Positions 12,801-24,400 of a stretch of 64,000 bases of DNA are shown piece after piece (position 1 is the first letter of the stretch; the number at the start of each line of letters is the position of its first letter). The translations under genes and the position numbers were made by a program. Under the pieces are notes generated by a model. It saw nothing but the letters and a program-made list of their open reading frames with translations. It searched no databases and had not been told where the DNA came from. This DNA is from Liolophura sinensis (lineage: Eukaryota; Mollusca; Polyplacophora; Chitonida; Chitonidae), in assembly GCF_032854445.1 (NCBI RefSeq), contig NW_027018149.1, forward strand, positions 1-64,000. Direction: 5' to 3'.

Positions 12801-14331
12801 CACCTTACTGAAGTGGGTCAGTGTTCAGTTGTACTTTTTACAGCAGACTGTATCAAGTACCTTGTGTTTTTCATGTACAAATGGTATGGTTTTTCTACAC
12901 GTAGATAAAGACATTGAGATTGTCTTGGACTTAGAAGTAAGACAATTGCTGGGTGAGTTAAATGGGCTTAGCCCAAAGATTTGACGTCTTCTTGGCTACC
13001 GAAGGGCACATAACTTATAGTCAAAAGTTGAATATAGTAATGACCAGTCGCAATTGTACAGAGTAGAGTGTAGCCGGTTTCAATTAACAAAAAGACCAGG
13101 CAAAAATGCAAAAGTGGAAAAACTGTTCCAGTGCTGCTAGTAAGGGGCTAATCCGACGTATTTTGTGACGAGAAATCGAATGGTGCAATCCGCGTTGCTC
13201 TCCGACCAATACATTTGGCTGTAGCGACAATTGAATGATCATTTTTGCCATAATCACGTGCCCAGCAACGGCTCTTACTCCATGGAAACCAGGGAAATTT
13301 GCAATTTGTCAACAGCTGCCGATGCCTGGCTCAATTCCGAATCTTTTGGCACCTTACTGAAGTGGGTCAGTGTTCAGTTGTACTTTTTACAGCAGACTGT
13401 ATCAAGTACCTTGTGTTTTTCATGTACAAATGGTGTGGTTTTTCTACACGTAGATAAAGACATTGAGATTGTCTTGGACTTAGAAGTAAGGCAATTGCTG
13501 GGTGAGTTAAATGGGCTTAGCCCAAAGATTTCAGGTCTTCTGGTCTACCGAAGGGCACATAACTTATAGTCAAAAGTTGAATATAGTAATGACCAGTCGC
13601 GATTGTACAGAGTACAGTGTAGCCGATTTCAATTAACAAAAAGACCAGGCAAAAATGCAAAAGTGGAAAAACTGTTCCAGTGCTGCTGGTAAGAGGCTAA
13701 TCCGACGTATTTTGTGACGAGAAATCGAATGGTGCAAACCGCGTTGCTCTCCGACCAATACTTGTGGCTGTGGCGACAGTTCAATGATCATTGATGTCAT
13801 AATCACGTGCCCAGCAACGGCTCTTACTCCATGGAAACCAGGGATATTTGCAATTTTTTAACATCTGCCGATGCCTGGCCCAATTCCGCATCTTTTGGCA
13901 CCTTATAAATGTGGGTCAGTGTTTAGTTGTACTTTTTACAGCAGACTGTATCAAGTACCTTGTGTTTTTTATGTACAAATGGTCTGGTTTTTCTACACGT
14001 AGATAAAGACATTGAGATTGTCTTGGACTTAGAAGTAAGACAATTGCTGGGTGTGATAAATGGGCTTAGCCCAAAGATTTCAGGCCTTCTGGGCTACCGA
14101 ACGGCACATAACTTATAGTCAAAAGTTGAATATAGTAATGACCAGTCGCGATTGTACAGAGTACAGTGTAGCCGATTTCAATTAACAAAAAGACCAGGTA
14201 AAAATGCAAAAGTGGAAAAACTGTTCCAGTGCTGCTGGTAAGAGGCTAATCCGACGTATTTTGTGACGAGAAATCGAATAGTGCAATCCGCGTTGCTCTC
14301 GGACTAATACTTTTGGCTGTAGTGACAATTG
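12800..14331 (+). repeat. Second-domain-type island in the first domain
   Basis: From about 13050 the units match those common after 17.6 kb. The tail has GTAGAGTGTAGCCGG, then a unit with ATTTTTGCCATAATC, AATTTGTCAAC and TTCCGAATC (13234-13782), then one with CTTGTGGCTGTGGCGACAG, AACATCTGCC and TATAAATGTGGG (13783-14331). The same three-part order occurs at 40.5-41.6 kb and 49.8-50.9 kb. It suggests transfer between distant array segments, or an old common arrangement. Confidence 0.8.
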
Positions 14332-17300
14332 AATGATCATTGATGTCATAATCACGTGCCCAGCAACGGCTCTTACTCCATGGAAAGCAGGGATATTTGG
14401 AATTTTTTAACAGCTGCCGATGCCTGGCCCAATTCCGCATCTTTTGGCACCTTACTGAAGTGGGTCAGTGTTCAGTTGTACTTTTTACAGCAGACTGTAT
14501 CTAGTACTTTGTGTTTTTTATGTACAAATGGTGTGGTTTTTCTACACGTATATAAAGACATTGAGATTGTCTTGGACTTAGAAGTAAGACAATTGCTGGG
14601 TGAGTTAAATGGGCTTAGCCCAAAGATTTGACGTCTTCTGGGCTACCGAAGGGCACAAAACTTATAGTCAAAAGTTGAATATAGTAATGACCAGTCGCGA
14701 TGGTACATAGTACAGTGTAGCCGATTTCAATTAACAAAAAGACCAGGCAAAAATGCAAAAGTGGAAAAACTGTTCCAGTGCTGCTGGTAAGGAGCTAATC
14801 CGACGTATTTTTTCACGAGAAATCGAATGGTGCAAACCGCGTTGCTCTCCGACCAATACTTTTGGCTGTAGCGACAATTGAATGATCATTGATGACAACA
14901 TCACTTGTTTAGAAACGGCTCTTACTCCATGGAAACCAGGGAAATTTGCAATTTTTTAAACAGCTGCCGATGCCTGGCCCAATTCCGCATCTTTTGGCAC
15001 CTTATTGATGTGGGTCAGTGTTCAATTGTACTTTTTACAGCAGACTGTATCTAGTACTTTGTGTTTTTTATGTACAAATGGTGTGGTTTTTCTACACGTA
15101 GATAAAGACATTGAGATTGTCTTGGACTTAGAAGTAAGACAATTGCTGGGTGAGTTAAATGGGCTTAGCCCAAAGATTTGACGTCTTCTGGGCTACCAAA
15201 GGGCACATAACTTATAGTCAAAAGTTGAATATAGTAATGACTAGTCGCGATGGTACATAGTACAGTGTAGCCGATTTCAATTAACAAAAAGACCAGGTAA
15301 AAATGCAAAAGTGGAAAAACTGTTCCAGTGCTGCTGGTAAGAGGCTAATCCGACGTATTTTGTGACGACAAATCGAATGGTGCAAACCGCGTTGCTCTCC
15401 GACCAATACTTTTGGCTGTAGTGACAATTGAATGATCATTGATGTCATAATCACGTGCCCAGCAACGGCTCTTACTCCATGGAAACCAGGGATATTTGGA
15501 ATTTTTTAACAGCTGCCGATGCCTGGCCCAATTCCGCATCTTTTGGCACCTTATTGATGTGGGTCAGTGTTCAATTGTACTTTTTACAGCAGACTGTATC
15601 TAGTACTTTGTGTTTTTTATGTACAAATGGTGTGGTTTTTCTACACGTAGATAAAGACATTGAGATTGTCTTGGACTTAGAAGTAAGACAATTGCTGGGT
15701 GAGTTAAATGGGCTTAGCCCAAAGATTTGACGTCTTCTGGGCTACCAAAGGGCACATAACTTATAGTCAAAAGTTGAATATAGTAATGACTAGTCCCGAT
15801 GGTACATAGTACAGTGTAGCCGATTTCAATTAACAAAAAGACCAGGGAAAAATGCAAAAGTGGAAAAACTGTTCCAGTGCTGCTGGTAAGAGGCTAATCC
15901 GACGTATTTTGTGACGAGAAATCGAATGGTGCAAACCGCGTTGCTCTCCGACCAATACATTTGGCTGTAGCGACAGTTGAATGATCATTGATGACAACAT
16001 CACGTGTCTAGGAACGGCTCTTACTCCATGGAAACCAGGGAAATTTGCAATTTTTTAAACAGCTGCCGATGCCTGGCCCAATTCCGCATCTTTTGGCACC
16101 TTATTGATGTGGGTCAGTGTTCAATTGTACTTTTTACAGCAGACTGTATCTAGTACTTTGTGTTTTTCATGTACAAATGGTGTGGTTTTTCTACACGTAG
16201 ATAAAGACATTGAGATTGTCTTGGACTTAGAAGTAAGACAATTGCTGGGTGAGTTAAATGGGCTTAGCCCAAAGATTTGACGTCTTCTGGGCTACCGAAA
16301 GGCACATAACATATAGTAAAAAGTTGAATATAGTAATGACCAGTCGCTATGGTACATAGTACAGTGTAGCCGATTTCAATTAACAAAAAGAACAGGCAAA
16401 AATGCAAAAGTGGAAAAACTGTTCCAATGCTGCTGGTAAGAGGCTAATCCGACGTATTTTGTGACGAGAAATCGAATGGTGCAAACCGCGTTGATCTCCG
16501 ACCAATACTTTTGGCTGTAGCGACAATTGAATGATCATTGATGACAACATCACTTGTTTAGAAACGGCTCTTACTCCATGGAAACCAGGGAAATTTGCAA
16601 TTTTTTAAACAGCTGCCGATGCCTGGCCCAATTCCGCATCTTTTGGCACCTTATTGATGTGGGTCAGTGTTCAATTGTACTTTTTACAGCAGACTGTATC
16701 TAGTACTTTGTGTTTTTTATGTACAAATGGTGTGGTTTTTCTACACGTAGATAAAGACATTGAGATTGTCTTGGACTTAGAAGTAAGACAATTGCTGGAT
16801 GAGTTAAATGGGCTTAGCCCAAAGATTTGACGTCTTCTGGAGTACCAAAGGGCACATAATTTATAGTCAAAAGTTGAATATAGTAATGACCAGTCGCGAT
16901 TGTACAGAGTACAGTGTAGCCGATTTCAATTAACAAAAAGACCAGGTAAAAATGCAAAAGTGGAAAAACTGTTCCAGTGCTGCTGGTAAGAGGCTAATCC
17001 GACGTATTTTATGACGAGAAATCGAATGGTGCAAACCGCGTTGCTCTCCGACCAATACATTTGGCTGTAGTGACAATTGAATGATCATTGATGTCATAAT
17101 CACGTGCCCAGCAGCGGCTCTTACTCCATGGAAACCAGGGAAATTTGCAATTTTTCAACAGCTGCCGATGCCTGGCTCAATTCCGCATCTTTTGGCACCT
17201 TACTGAAGTGGGTCAGTGTTCAGTTGTACTTTTTACAGCAGACTGTATCAAGTACCTTGTGTTTTTCATGTACAAATGGTGTGGTTTTTCTACACGTAGA

Positions 17301-17628
17301 TAAAGACATTGAGGTTTTCTTCGACTTAAAAGTAAGGCAATTGCTGGGTGAGTTAAATGGGCTTAGCCCAAAGATTTGACGTCTTCTGGGCTACCGAAAG
17401 GCACATAACATATAGTAAAAAGTTGAATATAGTAATGACCAGTCGCTATGGTACATAGTACAGTGTAGCCGATTTCAATTAACAAAAAGAACAGGCAAAA
17501 ATGCAAAAGTGGAAAAACTGTTCCAATGCTGCTGGTAAGAGGCTAATCCGACGTATTTTGTGACGAGAAATCGAATGGTGCAAACCGCGTTGATCTCCGA
17601 CCAATACTTTTGGCTGTAGCGACAATTC
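14332..17628 (+). repeat. Mixed units with 1649-bp and 1099-bp partial duplications
   Basis: Six units. CACTTGTTTAG appears at about 14902 and again 1649 bp later (16551). The unit at 17080 is the first-trimer type (CCCAGCAGCGG, TTTTCTTCGACTT). A patch with GTCGCTATGG, AAAAGAACAGG, TTCCAATGC and GTTGATCTCC occurs at about 16340-16500 and again 1099 bp later. These overlapping periods indicate repeated local copying. This is the last stretch with GACAACATCAC units. Confidence 0.82.
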
Positions 17629-19275
17629 AATGATCATTGATGTCATAATCACGTGCCCAGCAACGGCTCTTACTCCATGGAAACCAGGGATATTTGCAAT
17701 TTTTCAACAGCTGCCGATGCCTGGCCCAAGTCCGCATTTTTTGGCACCTTATAAATGTGGGTCAGTGTTCAGTTGTACTTTTTACAGCAGACTGTATCAA
17801 GTACCTTGTGTTTTTTATGTACAAATGGTCTGGTTTATCTACACGTAGATAAAGACATTGAGATTGTCTTGGACTTAGAAGTAAGACAATTGCTGGGTGA
17901 GTTAAATGGGCTTAGCCCAAAGATTTCAGGTCTTCTGGGCTACCGAAGGGCACATAACTTATAGTCAAAAGTTGAATATAGTAATGACCAGTCGCGATTG
18001 TACAGAGTACAGTGTGTCCGATTTCAATTAACAAAAAGACCAGGCAAAAATGCAAAAGTGGAAAAACTGTTCCAGTTGCTGCTGGTAAGAGGCTAATCCG
18101 ACGTATTTTGTGACGAGAAATCGAATAGTGCAATCCGCGTTGCTCTCGGACTAATACTTTTGGCTGTAGTGACAATTCAATGATCATTGATGTCATAATC
18201 ACGTGCCCAGCAACGGCTCTTACTCCATGGAAACCAGGGAAATTTGGAATTTTTTAACAGCTGCCGATGCCTGGCCCAATTCCGCATCTTTTGGCACCTT
18301 ACTGAAGTGGGTCAGTGTTCAGTTGTACTTTTTACAGCAGACTGTATCAAGTACCTTGTGTTTTTCATGTACAAATGGTGTGGTTTTTCTACACGTAGAT
18401 AAAGACATTGAGATTGTCTTGCACTTAGAAATAAGGCAATTGCTGGGTGAGTTAAATGGGCTTAGCCCAAAGATTTCAGGTCTTCTGGGCTACCGAAGGG
18501 CACATAACTTATAGTCAAAAGTTGAATATAGTAATGACCAGTCGCGATTGTACAGAGTACAGTGTAGCCGATTTCAATTAACAAAAAGAGCAGGTAAAAA
18601 TGCAAAAGTGGAAAAACTGTTCCAGTGCTGCTGGTATGAGGCTAATCCGACGTATTTTGTGACGACAAATCGAATGGTGCAAACCGCGTTGCTCTCCGAC
18701 CAATACTTTTGGCTGTAGTGACAATTGAATGATCATTTATGTCATAATCACGTGCCCAGCAATGGCTCTTACTCCATAAAACCAGGGAAATTTGCAATTT
18801 GTCAACAGCTGCCGATGCCTGGCTCAATTCCGAATCTTTTGGCACCTTACTGAAGTGGGTCAGTGTTCAGTTGTACTTTTTACAGCAGACTGTATCAAGT
18901 ACCTTGTGTTTTTCATGTACAAATGGTGTGGTTTTTCTACACGTAGATAAAGACATTGAGATTGTCTTGGACATAGAAGTAAGGCAATTGCTGGGTGAGT
19001 TAAATGGGCTTAGCCCAAAGATTTCAGGTCTTCTGGTCTACCGAAGGGCACATAACTTATAGTCAAAAGTTGAATATAGTAATGACCAGTCGCGATTGTA
19101 CAGAGTACAGTGTAGCCGATTTCAATTAACAAAAAGACCAGGCAAAAATGCAAAAGTGGAAAAACTGTTCCAGTGCTGCTGGTAAGAGGCTAATCCGACG
19201 TATTTTGTGACGAGAAATCGAATGGTGCAAACCGCGTTGCTCTCCGACCAATACTTGTGGCTGTGGCGACAGTTC
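17629..19275 (+). repeat. Start of the second domain (3 units)
   Basis: From here on every unit reads TCAAGTACC instead of CTAGTACTT, and none has GACAACATCAC. The junction near 18130 shares GAATAGTGCAATCC and CTCTCGGACTAATAC with about 14277-14310, an offset near 3847 bp (7 units). The unit at 18728 carries the ACTCCATAAAACC deletion form, seen again at about 40188 and 49512. Confidence 0.8.
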
Positions 19276-19287
19276 AATGATCATTGA
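19274..19287. other. Extended 14-bp palindrome TCAATGATCATTGA
   Basis: In units where TTGAATGATC is replaced by TTCAATGATC and followed by ATTGATG, the phase palindrome extends perfectly to 14 bp. This form also occurs at 13781-13794, 20372-20385 and several later units, mostly those with CTTGTGGCTGTGGCGAC upstream. Confidence 0.85.
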
Positions 19288-21472
19288 TGTCATAATCACG
19301 TGCCCAGCAACGTCTCTTACTCCATGGAAACCAGGGAACTTTGCAATTTTTTAAACATCTGCCGATGCCTGGCTCAATTCCGCATCTTTTGGCACCTTAT
19401 AAATGTGGGTCAGTGTTTAGTTGTACTTTTTACAGCAGACTGTATCAAGTACCTTGTGTTTTTTATGTACAAATGGTCTGGTTTTTCTACACGTAGATAA
19501 AGACATTGAGATTGTCTTGGACTTAGAAGTAAGGCAATTGCTGGTTGAGTTAAATGGGCTTAGCCCAAAGATTTGACGTCTTCTGGGCTACCGAACGGCA
19601 CATAACTTATAGTCAAAAGTTGAATATAGTAATGACCAGTCGCGATTGTACAGAGTACAGTGTAGCCGATTTCAATTAACAAAAAGACAGGCAAAAATGC
19701 AAAATTGGAAAAACTGTTCCAGTGCTACTAGTAAGAGGCTAATTTGGCGTATTTTGTGACGAGAAATCGAATGCTGCAATCCGCGTTGCTCTCCGACCAA
19801 TACTTTTGGCTGTAGCGACAATTCAATGATCATTTATGCCATAATCACGTGCCCAGCAACGGCTCTTACTCCATGGAAACCAGGGAAATTTGCAATTTTT
19901 CAACAGCTGCCGATGCCTGGCTCAATTCCGAATCTTTTGGCACCTTACTGAAGAGGGTCAGTGTTCAGTTGTACTTTTTACAGCAGACTGTATCAAGTAC
20001 CTTGTGTTTTTCATGTACAAATGGTGTGGTTTTTTTACACGTAGATAAAGACATTGGGATTGTCTTGCACTTAGAAGTAAGGCAATTGCTGGGTGAGTTA
20101 AATGGGCTTAGCCCAAAGATTTCAGGTCTTCTGGTCTACCGAAGGGCACATAACTTATAGTCAAAAGTTGAATATAGTAATGACCAGTCGCGATTGTACA
20201 GAGTACAGTGTAGCCGATTTCAATTAACAAAAAGACCAGGCAAAAATGCAAAAGTGGAAAAACTGTTCCAGTGCTGCTGGTAAGAGGCTAATCCGACGTA
20301 TTTTGTGACGAGAAATCGAATGGTGCAAACCGCGTTGCTCTCCGACCAATACTTGTGGCTGTGGCGACAGTTCAATGATCATTGATGTCATAATCACGTG
20401 CCCAGCAACGTCTCTTACTCCATGGAAACCAGGGAACTTTGCAATTTTTTAAACATCTGCCGATGCCTGGCTCAATTCCGCATCTTTTGGCACCTTATAA
20501 ATGTGGGTCAGTGTTTAGTTGTACTTTTTACAGCAGACTGTATCAAGTACCTTGTGTTTTTTATGTACAAATGGTCTGGTTTTTCTACACGTAGATAAAG
20601 ACATTGAGATTGTCTTGGACTTAGAAGTAAGGCAATTGCTGGTTGAGTTAAATGGGCTTAGCCCAAAGATTTGACGTCTTCTGGGCTACCGAACGGCACA
20701 TAACTTATAGTCAAAAGTTGAATATAGTAATGACCAGTCGCGATTGTACAGAGTACAGTGTAGCCGATTTCAATTAACAAAAAGACCAGGCAAAAATGCA
20801 AAATTGGAAAAACTGTTCCAGTGCTACTAGTAAGAGGCTAATTTGGCGTATTTTGTGACGAGAAATCGAATGCTGCAATCCGCGTTGCTCTCCGACCAAT
20901 ACTTTTGGCTGTAGCGACAATTCAATGATCATTTATGCCATAATCACGTGCCCAGCAACGGCTCTTACTCCATGGAAACCAGGGAAATTTGCAATTTTTC
21001 AACAGCTGCCGATGCCTGGCTCAATTCCGAATCTTTTGGCACCTTACTGAAGAGGGTCAGTGTTCAGTTGTACTTTTTACAGCAGACTGTATCAAGTACC
21101 TTGTGTTTTTCATGTACAAATGGTGTGGTTTTTTTACACGTAGATAAAGACATTGGGATTGTCTTGCACTTAGAAGTAAGGCAATTGCTGGGTGAGTTAA
21201 ATGGGCTTAGCCCAAAGATTTCAGGTCTTCTGGGCTACCGAAGGGCACATAACTTATAGTCAAAAGTTGAATATAGTAATGACCAGTCGCGATTGTACAG
21301 AGTACAGTGTAGCCGGTTTCAATTAACAAAAAGACCAGGCAAAAATGCAAAAGTGGAAAAACTGTTCCAGTGCTGCTGGTAAGAGGCTAATCCGACGTAT
21401 TTTGTGACGACAAATCCAATGGTGCAAACCGCGTTGCTCTCCGACCAATACTTTTGGCTGTGGCGACAATTC
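19276..21472 (+). repeat. 1098-bp dimer, two copies
   Basis: Palindrome starts at 19276, 19826, 20374 and 20924 give two copies of a two-unit block. Both first units share CAACGTCTCTTACTCC, GGGAACTTTGC and TTAAACATCTGCC; both second units share AAGAGGGTCAG, TTTTTTTACACG and ATTGGGATTGTC. The tail between them shares AAATTGG, GCTACTAG, AATTTGGCG and ATGCTGCAATCC. The copies are nearly identical, so the duplication is recent. Copy 1 has a one-base loss in AAAAAGACAGGC near 19687. Confidence 0.92.
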
Positions 21473-24400
21473 AATGATCATTTATGCCATAATCACGTGC
21501 AAAGCAACGGCTCTTACTCCATGGAAACCAGGGAAATTTGCAATTTTTCAACAGCTGCCGATGCCTGGCTCAATTCTGCATCTTTTGGCACCTTACTGAA
21601 GTGGGTCAGTGTTCAGTTGTACTTTTTACAGCAGAATGTATCAAGTACCTTGTGTTTTTCACGTACAAATGGTGTGGTTTTTCTACACGTAGATAAAGAC
21701 ATTGAGATTGTCTTGGACTTAGAAGTAAGGCAATTGCTGGGTGAGTTAAATGGGCTTAGCCCAAAGATTTCAGGTCTTCTGGGCTACCGAAGGGCACATA
21801 ACTTATAGTCAAAAGTTAAATATAGTAATGACCAGTCGCGATTGTACAGAGTACAGTGTGGCCGGTTTCAATTAACAAAAAGACCAGGCAAAATGGCAAA
21901 AGTGGAAAAACTGTTCCAGTGCTGCTGGTAAGAGGCTAATCCGACGTATTTTGTGACGAGAAATCGAATGGTGCAAACCGCGTTGCTCTCCGACCAATAC
22001 TTTTGGCTGTAGTGACAATTGAATGATCATTGATGTCATAATCACGTGCCCAGCAACGGCTCTTACTCCATGGAAACCAGGGAAATTTGCAATTTTTCAA
22101 CAGCTGCCGATACCTGGCTCAATTCCGCATCTTTTGGCACCTTATTCATGTGGGTCTGTGGTCAGTTGTACTTTTTACAGCAGACTGTATCAAGTACCTT
22201 GTGTTTTTCATGTACAAATGGTAAGGTTTTTCTACACGTAGATAAAGACATTGAGATTGTCTTGGACTTAGAAATAAGACAATTGCTGGGTGAGTTAAAT
22301 GGGCTTAGCCCAAAGATTTGACGTCTTCTGGGCTACCGAAGGGCATATAACTTATAGTCAAAAGTTGAATATAGTAATGACCAGTCGCGATTGTACAAAG
22401 TACAGTGTAGCCGGTTTCAATTAACAAAAAGACCAGGCAAAAATGCAAAAGTGGAAAAACTGTTCCAGTGCTGCTGGTAAGAGGCTAATCCGACGTATTT
22501 TGTGACGAGAAATCGAATGGTGCAAACCGCGTTGCTCTCCGACCAATACTTTTGGCTGTAGCGACAATTGAATGATCATTGATGTCATAATCACGTGCCC
22601 AGCAACGGCTCTCACTCCATGGAAACTAGGGATATTTGCAATTTTTTAACAGCTGCCGATGCCTGGCCCAATTCCAAATCTTTTGGCACCTTATAAATGT
22701 GGGTCAGTGTTTAGTTGTACTTTTTACAGCAGACTGTATCAAGTACCTTGTGTTTTTTATGTACAAATGGTCTGGTTTTTATACACGTAGATAAAGACAT
22801 TGAGATTGTCTTGGACTTAGAAGTAAGGCAATTGCTGGTTGAGTTAAATGGGCTTAGCCCAAAGATTTGACGTCTTCTGGGCTACCGAAGGGCACATAAC
22901 TTATAGTCAAAAGTTGAATATAGTAATGACCAGGTCGCGATTGTACAGAGTACAGTGTAGCCGATTTCAATTAACAAAAAGACCAGGTAAAAATGCAAAA
23001 GTGGAAAAACTGTTCCAGTGCTGCTGGTAAGAGGCTAATCCGACGTATTTTGTGACGACAAATCGAATGGTGCAAACCGCGTTGCTCTCGACCAATACTT
23101 TTGGCTGTGGCGACAATTCAATGATCATTTATGCCATAATCACGTGCAAAGCAACAGCTTTTACTCCATGGAAACCAGGGAATTTGCAATTTTTCAACAG
23201 CTGCCGATGCCTGGCCCAATTCCGCATCTTTTGGCACCTTACTGAAGTGGGTCAGTGTTCAGTTGTACTTTTTACAGCAGACTGTATCAAGTACCTTGTG
23301 TTTTTCACGTACAAATGGTGTGGTTTTTCTACACGTAGATAAAGACATTGAGATTGTCTTGCACTTAGAAGTAAGGCAATTGCTGGGTGAGTTAAATGGG
23401 CTTAGCCCAAAGATTTCAGGTCTTCTGGGCTACCGAAGGGCACATAACTTATAATCAAAAGTTGAATATAGTAATGACCAGTCGCGATTGTACAGAGTAC
23501 AGTGTAGCCGGTTTCAATTAACAAAAAGACCAGGCAAAAATGCAAAGTGGAAAAACTGTTGCAGTGCTGCTGGTAAGAGGCTAATCCGACGTATTTTGTG
23601 ACGAGAAATCGAATGGTGCAAACCGCGTTGCTCTCCGACCAATACTTTTGGCTGTGGCGACAATTCAATGATCATTTATGCCATAATCACGTGCAAAGCA
23701 ACGGCTCTTACTCCATGGAAACCAGGGAAATTTGCAATTTTTCAACAGCTGCCGATGCCTGGCTCAATTCCGCATCTTTTGGCACCTTACTGAAGTGGGT
23801 CAGTGTTCAGTTGTACTTTTTATAGCAGACTGTATCAAGTACCTTGTGTTTTTCATGTACAAATGGTGTGGTTTTTCTACACGTAGATAAAGACATTGAG
23901 ATTGTCTTGCACTTAGAAGTAAGGCAATTGCTGGGTGAGTTAAATGGGCTTAGCCCAAAGATTTCAGGTCTTCTGGGCTACCGAAGGGCACATAACTTAT
24001 AGTCAAAAGTTGAATATAGTAATGACCAGTCGCGATTGTACAGAGTACAGTGTAGCCGGTTTCAATTAACAAAAAGACCAGGCAAAAATGCAAAAGTGGA
24101 AAAACTGTTCCAGTGCTGCTGGTAAGAGGCTAATCCGACGTATTTTGTGACGAGAAATCGAATGGTGCAAACCGCGTTGCTCTCCGACCAATACTTTTGG
24201 CTGTAGTGACAATTGAATGATCATTTATGTCATAATCACGTGCCCAGCAACGGCTCTTACTCCATGGAAACCAGGGAAATTTGCAATTTTTCAACAGCTG
24301 CCGATACCTGGCTCAATTCCGCATCTTTTGGCACCTTATTCATGTGGGTCTGTGGTCAGTTGTACTTTTTACAGCAGCCTGTATCAAGTACCTTGTGTTT

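Noticed and set aside
14540-14560. TATATAAAG near 14550 as a promoter
   Set aside because: It is a single-base change of the constant CGTAGATAAAG in one unit, with nothing downstream to express.
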